Assembly: GCA_017643925.1 (NCBI GenBank)
Contig: JAEPML010000008.1
Coordinates: 1-64,000, forward strand
Direction of reading: 5' to 3'
Source: Roseibium sp.
GTDB taxonomy: Bacteria; Pseudomonadota; Alphaproteobacteria; Rhizobiales; Stappiaceae
Length of the DNA stretch: 64,000 bases
The stretch's first letter is position 1. Each line of letters starts with the position of its first letter. Below, in pieces: positions 30,884-39,179 of the stretch. Under the pieces are notes generated by a model. The model made no database searches, was not told where the DNA came from, and was given only the letters and a program-made list of their open reading frames with translations. The position numbers were made by a program, and so were the translations under genes.

Positions 30884-31690
30884 ATGTCAGAAACACAGAT
30901 CACCGATTGGGATGATGCCTACGCGAATGCAGCCCACATAGCCGGTGCCGAGACATTCCCGCCACGCTGGGCTGCGGATGCCGAGGCTTTCAGAACAACC
31001 TGGCAAAACAAGGAGCTGGACGTGCCTTATGGTGACAAGGCGCGTAACAGGTTCGACCTGTTTTCACCAAGTGGACAATCAGCCGGTCTAGTTGTTTTTG
31101 TACATGGTGGCTACTGGCTGAAATTCGACAAGAGCGCGTGGTCGCACTTTGCTGCCGGAGCTCTCTCTAACGGATGGACCGTATGTCTTCCGAGCTATGA
31201 GCACGCAAGCGACGTGCCCATCTCCGAAATCACGCAACAGGTTGGTGCCGCGATAACAGCCGCCGCCCAGCGCGTGTCCGGCCCGATCCGTCTCACAGGG
31301 CATTCCGCAGGCGGCCACCTGGTGTCCCGCATGGTTTGTGAAGATACTCCGCTGGCAGGACCTGTTGCGGCGAGAGTTGATCGGGTTGTTTCCATCAGCG
31401 GACTTCACGATCTCAACCCACTTCGCAACACCCAGATGAACGAGAGTTTCCAACTCACCGAAGAAAGTGCTGCGGCGGAAAGTCCAGCGCTGAAAAAACG
31501 TCTCGGCGGCTTCGAGGTGGTGGCCTGGGTCGGGGAAGCGGAGCGGCCCGAATTTATCAGGCAGTCCCGATTGCTCGCCGAGGCTTGGCCCAATACGCGT
31601 TTTGAAGCCGCACCAGGCAAGCATCATTTCGATGTGATTGATGACCTTCAGGACCCTCGGTCCGGTCTCGGACAGGCATTGCTCGGATAA
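30884..31690 (+). CDS. Alpha/beta hydrolase, arylformamidase-like
   Basis: The 268-residue protein is an alpha/beta hydrolase with the HGGYW oxyanion motif at residues 74-78, characteristic of the eukaryotic-type kynurenine formamidases. It has the nucleophile elbow GHSAGG with Ser141, and a C-terminal catalytic-His region GKHHFDVID. Kynurenine formamidases hydrolyse N-formylkynurenine in tryptophan breakdown, but no other kyn genes are present, so the substrate is open. The start at 30884 fits the conserved N-terminus (ITDWDDAYANA), although its ribosome binding site is weak. An upstream start at 30797 would add 29 residues. Confidence 0.75.
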   Translation: MSETQITDWDDAYANAAHIAGAETFPPRWAADAEAFRTTWQNKELDVPYGDKARNRFDLFSPSGQSAGLVVFVHGGYWLKFDKSAWSHFAAGALSNGWTVCLPSYEHASDVPISEITQQVGAAITAAAQRVSGPIRLTGHSAGGHLVSRMVCEDTPLAGPVAARVDRVVSISGLHDLNPLRNTQMNESFQLTEESAAAESPALKKRLGGFEVVAWVGEAERPEFIRQSRLLAEAWPNTRFEAAPGKHHFDVIDDLQDPRSGLGQALLG

Positions 31691-31737
31691 GACACACGAG
31701 CGCTGGGCCGCATTCCTTTCGAGAGCCCCGCTGCGCG

Positions 31738-32886
31738 TCAGATCAGGTTACGTGCCGCGAGATTGCGCATCAGCTGACTTATGCCGAATGTCCATTCGGG
31801 ACACTCGGTGGAAAGTCGAACCGTGTTCTGCAGACTGCCAAGTCCATCAGTGGAGATGGTTACAACGTCCCCGAGCTTGTGCGTGAAGCCTTCGCCTGGA
31901 ACGTCCCTGTCCTGTGTCGGCGCAAAAAGTGTGCCGAGGAACAGCATGAGACCGTCGGGATACTGGTGGTGGCGACCAATCGTCTGGCGCACAAGATCCT
32001 CCGGGTCCCGGCTGATTTCTTTCATGGAAGAGTGCCCGTTCAAGACAAAGCCGTCCTGACCTTCGACCTTCAGGTCCAGTTCTGCCGCACGCACATCGTC
32101 CAGCGTGTAGGTGTCGTCAAACAAGCGGATCATCGGACCGATCGCGCATGAGGCATTGTTGTCCTTGGCCTTGGACAGGAGCAGGGCAGAGCGGCCCTCA
32201 ACGTCGCGAAGGTTGACGTCGTTGCCGAGTGTCGCACCAACGATCGTTCCCCTTGAGGAAACGCACAGCACGATTTCGGGCTCCGGGTTGTTCCAGCTGG
32301 AAACCGGGTGAAGGCCGATGTCGGCGCCTGTGCCCACCGATGACAGCACCTGCGCCTTGGAGAAGACCTCTGCGTCCGGCCCGATGCCGACTTCCAGGTA
32401 CTGGCTCCAGAGACCTTCAGCAATCAGGGCTTCCTTGACCTTTGCAGCTTCTGCGGACCCGGCCTTTATTTCTTTCAGACTGTCGCCGATTGCTGCGCCG
32501 ACACGTTTGCGAATCTCGTCCGCTTTTTGCGGATCACCTGCGGCCTGTTCCTCAATGACCCGTTCGACCATGGATTTCGCGAAGGTCACACCACAGGCCT
32601 TGACGGATTGAAGGTCACACGGGGCCAGGAAATGGGGACTGGACAAATCGCCGGGTGAGTTTTCGCCGAATTCCTGCCAGGGGCCGAGATCAACACCATT
32701 TGCGGTTCTCACGAAACTGGCCGGATCCGCCATCTCGCAAATGTCGCGAACCGTTGGTGACGTTTTGGAGGTTATGTCGAGAAGGCGCCCCTGCCGAATG
32801 GTCACGACTGCAGGACCTGACGCGTCCGGCAGCCAGACGCGACCCAGAAATATGCCATCCAGCTCAGCTTGATTGAAAATTTGCAT
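31738..32886 (-). CDS. FAH-family dehydratase, probable 2-keto-3-deoxy-pentonate dehydratase
   Basis: The 382-residue protein belongs to the fumarylacetoacetate hydrolase superfamily, in the long form that includes Caulobacter XylX and archaeal 2-keto-3-deoxy-D-arabinonate dehydratase. Core motifs are KACGVTFAKSM, the metal-binding Glu pair in NNPEPEIVLCVSSRG, and TLGNDVNLRDVEGRSALLL. In Weimberg-type pathways this enzyme dehydrates 2-keto-3-deoxy-pentonate to alpha-ketoglutarate semialdehyde, and the matching semialdehyde dehydrogenase is in the adjacent operon (40328-41842). It lies 65 nt downstream of the SMP-30 lactonase gene on the same strand. The exact sugar is not determined. Confidence 0.78.
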   Translation of the reverse strand: MQIFNQAELDGIFLGRVWLPDASGPAVVTIRQGRLLDITSKTSPTVRDICEMADPASFVRTANGVDLGPWQEFGENSPGDLSSPHFLAPCDLQSVKACGVTFAKSMVERVIEEQAAGDPQKADEIRKRVGAAIGDSLKEIKAGSAEAAKVKEALIAEGLWSQYLEVGIGPDAEVFSKAQVLSSVGTGADIGLHPVSSWNNPEPEIVLCVSSRGTIVGATLGNDVNLRDVEGRSALLLSKAKDNNASCAIGPMIRLFDDTYTLDDVRAAELDLKVEGQDGFVLNGHSSMKEISRDPEDLVRQTIGRHHQYPDGLMLFLGTLFAPTQDRDVPGEGFTHKLGDVVTISTDGLGSLQNTVRLSTECPEWTFGISQLMRNLAARNLI

Positions 32887-32951
32887 GTCGTGTGCCCCCA
32901 GCCTTTGTGCCTTCTCTTATTCCATTTAAATTTGTCCTACAACCTAACAAA

Positions 32952-33872
32952 TTATCCCGTGTAGGTGCCGTGCTTCAGTCCCTTCCAGTCGATGTCGCAC
33001 GCAAAGAGGCCGCCGGCCAACGGAAATCGGGACTGTTCCTGCGTGCTCATACCCAGTCGCGCGGTCGTGATAAACAACCTGTCGAGATTCTTTCCGCCAA
33101 TCGCGCAACAGGTCACATTCGGCACAGCGACTTCAATGCGGAGTGATCTAGCACCGTCCGAATTGAACCGTTGCACGGCACCGCCGCCAAATTGAGCGTT
33201 CCAGACACCCGCGCTGGCATCGACGCAGGATCCGTCTGGCTTGCCTTCCTTGTCGCTCAAGCGCGCAAACGATCTTGATCTTCCAACGCTGCCGTTTTCT
33301 GGATCATAGTCGTGAGCCCGGATCTCGCTGGACCGGCTGTCGGCGAAATAGAGTGTCCTTCCATCGGGCGAAAAGCTGATCGAATTGGCGCAGCCGACGT
33401 CTTCGAGCACGGTTGTGATCTTGTCCCGGGAAACGGACCAGACAGGCGTTATTGGCTGCATGCCCTTTTCATCGATGCCACCGACCAGGAAACGTCCTGC
33501 ACGATCAAGGTGACCGTCATTCATGCGTGTACGACCGCCGAACTCTTCCTGATAGGACTTGATCAATCGCATCGTTCCGACTTTCGGATCGAAGTTATAG
33601 AGCCCGTCTGCGAAGGCACCAAGCATCGGACCCTGTTCTCGAAAGGCGAAGGCGCAAAGCTTCTTTGCCAACGGCCAGCGTTTGACCCTTTGTCCCTCTT
33701 CGTCGCAGGACCAAAGCGCCGTCCCGAAAATGTCTGTCCAGTAAAGTCGATTTTCGGCGTCGTTCCATTGAACGCCTTCTCCGAGCAGGTTTTGGCACTC
33801 GACCAGCAGATGTGCGGGTCTTGTGGATACGTTCTCCATTCCGGTTACTCGCATGCCGTTTTTTGTCTGCAT
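32952..33872 (-). CDS. SMP-30/gluconolactonase-family sugar lactonase
   Basis: The 306-residue protein is a six-bladed propeller of the SMP-30/regucalcin family, which hydrolyses sugar lactones with a divalent metal. Conserved positions include the Glu in LLGEGVQWNDAENRLYWTDI, the Asn-Asp region RTRMNDGHLDRAGRF, the central Asn in CANSISFSPDGRTLYFADS and the Asp in KEGKPDGSCVD. It would open the lactone made by the dehydrogenase of this locus. It is transcribed divergently from the importer operon and precedes the FAH-family gene. The start may instead be an internal ATG 11 codons further in. Confidence 0.85.
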   Translation of the reverse strand: MQTKNGMRVTGMENVSTRPAHLLVECQNLLGEGVQWNDAENRLYWTDIFGTALWSCDEEGQRVKRWPLAKKLCAFAFREQGPMLGAFADGLYNFDPKVGTMRLIKSYQEEFGGRTRMNDGHLDRAGRFLVGGIDEKGMQPITPVWSVSRDKITTVLEDVGCANSISFSPDGRTLYFADSRSSEIRAHDYDPENGSVGRSRSFARLSDKEGKPDGSCVDASAGVWNAQFGGGAVQRFNSDGARSLRIEVAVPNVTCCAIGGKNLDRLFITTARLGMSTQEQSRFPLAGGLFACDIDWKGLKHGTYTG

Positions 33873-33982
33873 TTCAGATAGTTGCCCGACTGAAAATCCA
33901 TGGATTGAGTGGTTCGGGTGAGGGAGGTTTTCCGATCATTCTAGATGCCCCTCCAAACTTTTCTTTGACCGATCATGTCAAC

Positions 33983-33999
33983 TGATGTACTCTACATCA
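33983..33999. promoter_or_regulatory. Inverted repeat, candidate GntR-type operator
   Basis: TGATGTA (33983-33989), CTC, TACATCA (33993-33999) is a perfect inverted repeat overlapping the presumed -10 region. Its short symmetric arms and TGT/ACA character resemble FCD-class GntR operators, and such a regulator is encoded at the end of the locus. Binding is inferred. Confidence 0.5.
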
Positions 34000-34071
34000 T
34001 ACCTAGAGAAAAGGTGTTGCCGCTTTGATCTTCGTGCGGTTGCCGGAGTGCCGGGGACTTTGGATGAAGAA

Positions 34072-34087
34072 TGAGGTGCGTACCTCA
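34072..34087. promoter_or_regulatory. Second inverted repeat upstream of the importer operon
   Basis: TGAGGT (34072-34077), GCGT, ACCTCA (34082-34087) form a perfect 6-bp inverted repeat about 90 nt before the solute-binding protein start. It could be a second operator or a small leader hairpin. It is unlike the first repeat in sequence. Confidence 0.3.
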
Positions 34088-34176
34088 AGATTGTGACTTG
34101 TCCCTGGGAAACGGCGCCCTGGCGTCGAATGGAGGAGGCGCGCTGAAACGCGCTCAGTTAATCGGAGGAAGCCCCC

Positions 34177-35430
34177 ATGAAGCTCAAATCGCTTGCACTC
34201 ACCAGTGTATTCGTACTCGCAGCGGGCATCGCCCATGCTGACGTTACCGTTGACGTACTGTCGATCAATCGCGACAGCGCAACCTGGAAGCAGCTCTATG
34301 AAGATATCGTCGCTGAATACAATGCTGCGCATGACGGTGTGACCGTCAATGTCGAATTCATGGAGGACGAATCCTTCAAGCAGAAACTTCCGACACTGTT
34401 GCAGTCCGATGCGGCCCCCGACCTGTTTTTCAGCTGGTCCGGCGGCGTCTTTTATGAACAGGCGGATCAGGGCTTCCTGCGCGCGCTTGACGACGCCACA
34501 GTGGCTGCATGGAAAGAAGAACTGTCACCCGGTGGCATGGCAGCGCTATCCTATAATGGGAAATATTACGGTGCCCCGGAAGCGTCGCAGAACGTCGCCA
34601 TCTGGTACAACAAGGACATTGCGGCAGAACTCGGTGTCGACCCATCCGCGATCAAGACCTATGACGATCTGCTGGAGATGGTGAAAGTCGCCAAGGCCGC
34701 GAATGTCACACCGTTTACCGTTGGCGGGCAGGACAAGTGGCCGCTTCATTTCTTCTACTCCATGCTGGCCATGCGTATCATGGGACAGGAAGGGATGGCA
34801 GCGTCAGCCGCCGGTGAAAATGGCGGCTTTGCCAATGAGGACTGGGTCCGTGCGGGCGAGGAATTCGTGAAGCTCGTCGAACTTGAGCCGTTCCAGGACG
34901 GGTTCATGGGTGTCAAATACGATCAGGCGACCGGTATCTGGGGGGATGGCGGCAGCCTGTTCCACCTGATGGGGGACTGGGACCTCGGGGCCAGCCGGGC
35001 AGCCGCATCTGACGGCGGTCTGAAGGATGAGCAATTGGGTGTAATCCCGTTCCCGGCCATCGAGGGTGGCAAGGGCAAGATCACCGATACGCTTGGGGGT
35101 GCTTCCGGTTTCGTTCTGACCAAGAACGCGCCGGACGAGGCGATCGACTTTCTGAAGTTCTTCATGGGTGAGAAAGCGCAGAAGCGCGCCGCCTCCGAGG
35201 GCATCTACATTCCGACGGTTCCGTCCGCCAGCGGATTGGTTGAAGATGTCGTCCTGAAGCAGTTCGCCAATATCGGCGGAGCATCGACCTATCATCAGCT
35301 GTTTCTTGATCAGTATTTCGGTTCTGAACTGGGGGGTGTCATCAACGATGTCTCTGCCCAGCTGGCAACGGGTGATGTCACACCTCAGGAAGCCGCAGAG
35401 CTTCTGGAAGAAACGCGCGCGTTTCAATAA
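34177..35430 (+). CDS. Sugar ABC transporter substrate-binding protein (CUT1)
   Basis: This is a periplasmic family 1 solute-binding protein for a carbohydrate importer. The 417-residue precursor has a clear signal peptide (residues 1-21, MKLKSLALTSVFVLAAGIAHA, cut before DVTVD). The MalE-like fold is shown by KLPTLLQSDAAPDLFFSWSG and the hinge segment YYGAPEASQNVAIWYNKDI. The ribosome binding site GGAGGA is strong. It is the first gene of a seven-gene operon with two permeases, an ATPase and three catabolic enzymes. The substrate is unknown; context suggests a pentose, a uronic acid or a short oligosaccharide of these. Confidence 0.92.
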   Translation: MKLKSLALTSVFVLAAGIAHADVTVDVLSINRDSATWKQLYEDIVAEYNAAHDGVTVNVEFMEDESFKQKLPTLLQSDAAPDLFFSWSGGVFYEQADQGFLRALDDATVAAWKEELSPGGMAALSYNGKYYGAPEASQNVAIWYNKDIAAELGVDPSAIKTYDDLLEMVKVAKAANVTPFTVGGQDKWPLHFFYSMLAMRIMGQEGMAASAAGENGGFANEDWVRAGEEFVKLVELEPFQDGFMGVKYDQATGIWGDGGSLFHLMGDWDLGASRAAASDGGLKDEQLGVIPFPAIEGGKGKITDTLGGASGFVLTKNAPDEAIDFLKFFMGEKAQKRAASEGIYIPTVPSASGLVEDVVLKQFANIGGASTYHQLFLDQYFGSELGGVINDVSAQLATGDVTPQEAAELLEETRAFQ

Positions 35431-35447
35431 GCCCCATCGGCAAACCA

Positions 35448-35476
35448 CCGGTTCCCTGCACCTTGCGGGGAACCGG
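35448..35476 (+). promoter_or_regulatory. Intercistronic hairpin after the binding-protein gene
   Basis: CCGGTTCCCTGC (35448-35459) pairs with GCGGGGAACCGG (35465-35476) over a 5-nt loop, a 12-bp stem with one G-T pair, and no T tract follows. Such hairpins often protect or attenuate the transcript so that binding protein exceeds permease. Confidence 0.65.
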
Positions 35477-35502
35477 ACCTATCAACGAAACGGTCAATCA
35501 AG

Positions 35503-36465
35503 ATGCTTGTCTCCGAGGGCGTTGCCGCTGCTCCGCCGCGCGAGAGCGCGTTTCAGCGGATGATGGCGAACGGGCAACTGAAAATGGTTCTCATTTTCGT
35601 GCCGCCCGCAATTCTGATCTTCACGGTTTTTGTCATCCTGCCGATGATCCAGGCGGGCCTGTTTTCGCCCTACAAGTGGTCAGGCTACGGCCCTGTTCCC
35701 TGGGCATTGAACGAAGATACGGGCAGGACGTTCGGCAGATGGATCGGAACCACCAATTTTGAACGCATGATGTCGCATTCCGCGTTCAAGCAGTCTCTGG
35801 TCAACACGCTGCTCGTCATCGGTGTTTCGATTGCGATCCAGTTGCCGCTCGCCATGACGTTGGCGCTGATGATCTATCGAAGCAGCCGTATCAACACGGT
35901 TTTTCGCCTGATCTTCTTCCTGCCATACGTCATGGCGGAAGTGGCGACCGGGTTGATTTTCTCCTTTGTCCTGGACGGCAATTATGGATTGTCCCGGTCA
36001 TTTGCCGACCTGATGGGATGGGAAAAGGCATTTTTCCCGCTGGCGGAGAAGCCCTGGGCGTTCTACTGCATCCTGGGTGTGATCGTCTGGAAGTATTTTG
36101 GCTTTCACATGATGATCTTCATTGCGGGTCTCCAAAGCATCAGTTCGGAGGTTCTGGAGGCGGCCAAAATTGATGGAGCGAAAACGCTCCAGTCCGTCTT
36201 CCTGATCAAACTGCCATTGCTGTGGCCGTCGATCACCATCTCGGTCTTCTATGCAGTTCTCGGCGGTCTGCAGGTCTTCGACCTGGTCATGCCGATGACC
36301 GCCGGTGGACCCTCCAACTCCTCGCACACGCTTGTCAGCTATCTCTACAATTTCGGCTTCATCCGGCTGAACATCGGTTTCGGATCGGCTGTCGGTGTCT
36401 TTCTCTTCGTGGTCGGTGTCGCCTTCGCGTTTCTCTACCGCAACACGGTTCAAAGGGGGCAGTGA
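35503..36465 (+). CDS. Sugar ABC transporter permease (MalF-type)
   Basis: The 320-residue protein is an inner-membrane permease of the CUT1 class. After a cytoplasmic N-terminus, the first helix is MVLIFVPPAILIFTVFVILP, followed by about five more. The coupling EAA loop is seen as EVLEAAKIDGAKTLQSVFLI, which docks to the ATPase. The N-terminal 25 residues (MLVSEGVAAAPPRESAFQRM) are an unusual extension; an internal ATG could be used because the ribosome binding site is weak. It pairs with the MalG-type permease starting 2 nt after its stop. Confidence 0.92.
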   Translation: MLVSEGVAAAPPRESAFQRMMANGQLKMVLIFVPPAILIFTVFVILPMIQAGLFSPYKWSGYGPVPWALNEDTGRTFGRWIGTTNFERMMSHSAFKQSLVNTLLVIGVSIAIQLPLAMTLALMIYRSSRINTVFRLIFFLPYVMAEVATGLIFSFVLDGNYGLSRSFADLMGWEKAFFPLAEKPWAFYCILGVIVWKYFGFHMMIFIAGLQSISSEVLEAAKIDGAKTLQSVFLIKLPLLWPSITISVFYAVLGGLQVFDLVMPMTAGGPSNSSHTLVSYLYNFGFIRLNIGFGSAVGVFLFVVGVAFAFLYRNTVQRGQ

Positions 36466-36467
36466 CC

Positions 36468-37289
36468 ATGATCTCCTGGAAAGAAGTCGGCCGCATTGCG
36501 ACACTTCTGTTTGTCTCGTCTCTCATCCTGATCCCGCTGTCGGCCACCGTGCTTGGAGGGTTCAAGACCACTGGTGAGATGCGCGTTTCCCCTTTCGGCT
36601 GGCCACGGGAGTGGATAACCGAGGTCTATGTCGAGATCCTCAGGGACCCGCAATTCTGGACCTATTTGTGGAACTCGCTGGTCATTTCCCTTCTGACCGT
36701 TTTCCTGACGCTCATCCTGGGATCAATGGCAGCCTATGCCTTCGCACAGGCGAAGTTCTTCGGCGCGAACTTCCTCTACTCCTATTTGCTTCTCGGGCTG
36801 ATGTTTCCGTTCGCGGCTGCCATCCTGCCGCTGTTCCTGACGGTTCGGGACATGGGCATTCTGGACACGCCCTGGGGAGTGATCCTGCCGCAGGTTGCCT
36901 TTGGCCTTGCGTTCTCGATCATGTTTTTCCGGACGTTTTTCAAGCAGATGCCGGATGAGCTGTTTGAGGCCGCGCGCGTGGACGGATGCGGATACATCCG
37001 TTTCTTTTTCCTGTTCACGTTGCCCCTGTCGACGCCGATCCTGGCGACCATTGCCACCTTCGTCTTCGTGCAGAGTTGGAACAACTACCTGCTGCCACTG
37101 ATCATGCTGAATGATCGGGACGGCTACACCTGGACGCTCGGAGCCATGGATTATCGCGGCGAATATTCCTGGGCGTGGAACCGCACGCTGGCATTCGTCT
37201 CGGCAACTCTGGCCCCGGCAGTCGTGTTCTTCCTTGCAGCTCAAAAATACATCGTGGCCGGCCTGACCGGCGGTGCCGTGAAAGGATAA
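36468..37289 (+). CDS. Sugar ABC transporter permease (MalG-type)
   Basis: The 273-residue inner-membrane permease has six helices. Its N-terminus is ISWKEVGRIATLLFVSSLIL, and the EAA loop is DELFEAARVDGCGYIRFFFL. ATG 36468 with GGGGGC upstream is the correct start; a much longer frame from 36222 runs over the previous gene and is rejected. It lies 3 nt before the ATPase gene, a typical tight CUT1 arrangement. Confidence 0.93.
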   Translation: MISWKEVGRIATLLFVSSLILIPLSATVLGGFKTTGEMRVSPFGWPREWITEVYVEILRDPQFWTYLWNSLVISLLTVFLTLILGSMAAYAFAQAKFFGANFLYSYLLLGLMFPFAAAILPLFLTVRDMGILDTPWGVILPQVAFGLAFSIMFFRTFFKQMPDELFEAARVDGCGYIRFFFLFTLPLSTPILATIATFVFVQSWNNYLLPLIMLNDRDGYTWTLGAMDYRGEYSWAWNRTLAFVSATLAPAVVFFLAAQKYIVAGLTGGAVKG

Positions 37290-37292
37290 GTC

Positions 37293-38297
37293 ATGGCGGA
37301 AGTCATCTTGAACAATGTGCAAAAACGTTTCGGCTCGGTCGAAGTCATTCCAGATCTGTCCCTCCGGATTGCCGATGGCTCGTTCACCGTTCTTGTCGGC
37401 CCCTCCGGCTGCGGCAAATCCACCTTGCTACGCATGATCGCGGGGTTGGAAGATGTGTCGGGCGGGCAGGTCACCATCGGCGGGGAAGACGTGACCGGGG
37501 CTGAACCGGACAAGCGCGGAATAGCCATGGTGTTTCAGTCCTATGCGCTTTATCCGCATATGACCGTGCGCCAGAATATCGGGTTCGCGCTCAGGCTTGC
37601 CAAGCGGCCAAAGCAGGAAATCAAGGAGCGGGTGGAGGAAGCGGCGGAGATTTTGAAGCTCGGACCTCTTCTGGACCGAAAGCCGAGACAGCTGTCTGGC
37701 GGACAAAGGCAGCGGGTTGCGATCGGTCGCGCGATTGTCCGAAATCCCAAGGTCTTCCTGTTCGACGAGCCGCTTTCCAATCTGGATGCAGCGCTTAGAA
37801 CGCAGATGCGTGTCGAATTGGCCGAACTGCATGCAAAGCTTGGAGCCACCATGATCTACGTGACCCATGATCAGGTTGAAGCCATGACCATGGCGGACCA
37901 GATCGTGATCATGAAGTCGGGTGTCATTCAGCAATCGGGTCAGCCTATGGACCTCTACAAGCGGCCTGGAAATCCCTTTGTCGCCGGTTTCATCGGTTCG
38001 CCGAAAATGAACCTGCTCGAAGGGCGCGTGGCCAAGGATCGTGAAGCGATCGTTTTCGGAGTGCGCCCGGAACATATCAAGGTTTCGGACGAAGGCGGGG
38101 AATGGCGAGGTGTGGTTCGTCATGCGGAGCATCTCGGCTCCGATACCGTCGTCTATGTGGATGCAGAAAAAGTAGGAGCGCTCACCGTCCGATTGACGGG
38201 CGAAGTGCCACTGCGAGCAGGGTCTCCGGTCTGGATGACACCGGAAAGCGGAAACGTACATTTGTTCAGGGCGGACGGGTCCGTCGAAAGGGTTTGA
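37293..38297 (+). CDS. Sugar ABC transporter ATP-binding protein (UgpC/MsmK-type)
   Basis: The 334-residue protein energises the importer. It has Walker [11 protein letters not shown]-loop [10 protein letters not shown], signature [15 protein letters not shown], Walker [13 protein letters not shown] and the H-loop VTHDQ. A C-terminal regulatory OB-fold (TOBE) from about residue 235 includes FGVRPEHI. This domain set is typical for CUT1 ATPases. It starts 3 nt after the MalG-type permease and ends 3 nt before the next start, within the same operon. Confidence 0.95.
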   Translation: MAEVILNNVQKRFGSVEVIPDLSLRIADGSFTVLVGPSGCGKSTLLRMIAGLEDVSGGQVTIGGEDVTGAEPDKRGIAMVFQSYALYPHMTVRQNIGFALRLAKRPKQEIKERVEEAAEILKLGPLLDRKPRQLSGGQRQRVAIGRAIVRNPKVFLFDEPLSNLDAALRTQMRVELAELHAKLGATMIYVTHDQVEAMTMADQIVIMKSGVIQQSGQPMDLYKRPGNPFVAGFIGSPKMNLLEGRVAKDREAIVFGVRPEHIKVSDEGGEWRGVVRHAEHLGSDTVVYVDAEKVGALTVRLTGEVPLRAGSPVWMTPESGNVHLFRADGSVERV

Positions 38298-38300
38298 TTG

Positions 38301-39179
38301 ATGAAGAAGATTGTTGTCACGGGAGGGAGTGGCGGCGCCGGCCACTATGTAATCAAGGATCTGCTTTCCCAAGGGTACGAATGCGTCAATCTCGATGTGA
38401 AGACGCCGGTTGAAGCCCTGTGTCCCTTTGTCGAACTCGACATGAACGACTATCGGGCTGTGCATCGGGCCCTTTCCGGGGCAGACGGGTTGGTGCACTT
38501 CGCCGGCAATCCACATCCCGATGATGAACACTTTGGTGCGTCAGATCGTTTTTCCAATAATACCAATTCTTTGTTCAATGCATTTAATGCGGCACGTGAG
38601 AACGGCATCAAGCGGATCGTCTGGGCGAGTTCGGAAACCATCTTTGGGTTTCCATTTGAAAACTGCAGGCCTTCGGAAGTGCCTCTCACCGAAACCGCGC
38701 CGAGGCAACCTCAGAATGGTTATGCTCTTTCGAAGACAATTTCGGAAGATCTTGCCGTCGAGATGTCGAAACTCTACGACATGACGATCATCGGTCTGAG
38801 GCTTTCCAATGTCCTCTATGACGACGTGGAAGCCGTACCCAGCTTCCAGAAAATTCCCGGATACTGGAAAGACCTGGAGCATCGAAAGTTCAACCTCTGG
38901 GGCTATATCGATGCCCGGGATGCAGCGCGCGCGGTGCGCCTGGCCCTGGAGGCAGACCTTGAAGGCGCAGAGGTCTTCAACATTGCCGCAAGCAACACGC
39001 TGATGAAGCAGCCCAGCCGGGACCTCATCCAGGCCGTATTTCCGGGAGTGCCTGTTCGTGCCGGATTGGCGAGTCACGGTGCCATGCTGTGCTGTTACAA
39101 GGCCAGGCGCCTGCTTGGGTGGCAGCCAGACGTGACCTGGCAGGATGTCCTCGGGGGCGAGGGCAAGACAACGTCATGA
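38301..39179 (+). CDS. NAD(P)-dependent oxidoreductase, epimerase/uronate-dehydrogenase-like
   Basis: The 292-residue protein is an extended short-chain dehydrogenase with the nucleotide motif TGGSGGAG at the N-terminus. It also has the catalytic serines in IVWASSETIFG and the YALSK (YxxxK) active-site motif. Its size and motifs resemble uronate and sugar C1-dehydrogenases in the NAD-dependent epimerase family. In this operon the likely job is oxidation of a sugar at C1 to a lactone, the substrate for the SMP-30 protein. A true epimerase remains possible. ATG 38301 follows AAAGGG; a TTG directly before it is an alternative. It overlaps the next gene by ATGA. Confidence 0.75.
   Translation: MKKIVVTGGSGGAGHYVIKDLLSQGYECVNLDVKTPVEALCPFVELDMNDYRAVHRALSGADGLVHFAGNPHPDDEHFGASDRFSNNTNSLFNAFNAARENGIKRIVWASSETIFGFPFENCRPSEVPLTETAPRQPQNGYALSKTISEDLAVEMSKLYDMTIIGLRLSNVLYDDVEAVPSFQKIPGYWKDLEHRKFNLWGYIDARDAARAVRLALEADLEGAEVFNIAASNTLMKQPSRDLIQAVFPGVPVRAGLASHGAMLCCYKARRLLGWQPDVTWQDVLGGEGKTTS

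Larger units (their letters stand above)
33873..34176. promoter_or_regulatory. Divergent control region of the sugar oxidation locus
   Basis: The 304 bases between the lactonase and the solute-binding protein gene hold the promoters for both transcription units. On the plus strand TTGACC (33965-33970), 17 nt, and TACTCT (33988-33993) give a possible promoter with a good -35 and a poor -10. The -10 lies inside a perfect inverted repeat (33983-33999). No gene is seen. Confidence 0.5.

Noticed and set aside
32932..32942. TTGT-CCT-ACAA as a FadR/GntR operator between the lactonase and FAH genes
   Set aside because: It fits a loose consensus, but it is short and lies inside a 65-nt gap of an apparent operon, so chance is a better explanation.
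36222..36467. 82-residue extension of the MalG-type permease
   Set aside because: It overlaps the coding end of the preceding permease in another frame, and the true start has GGGGGC upstream.
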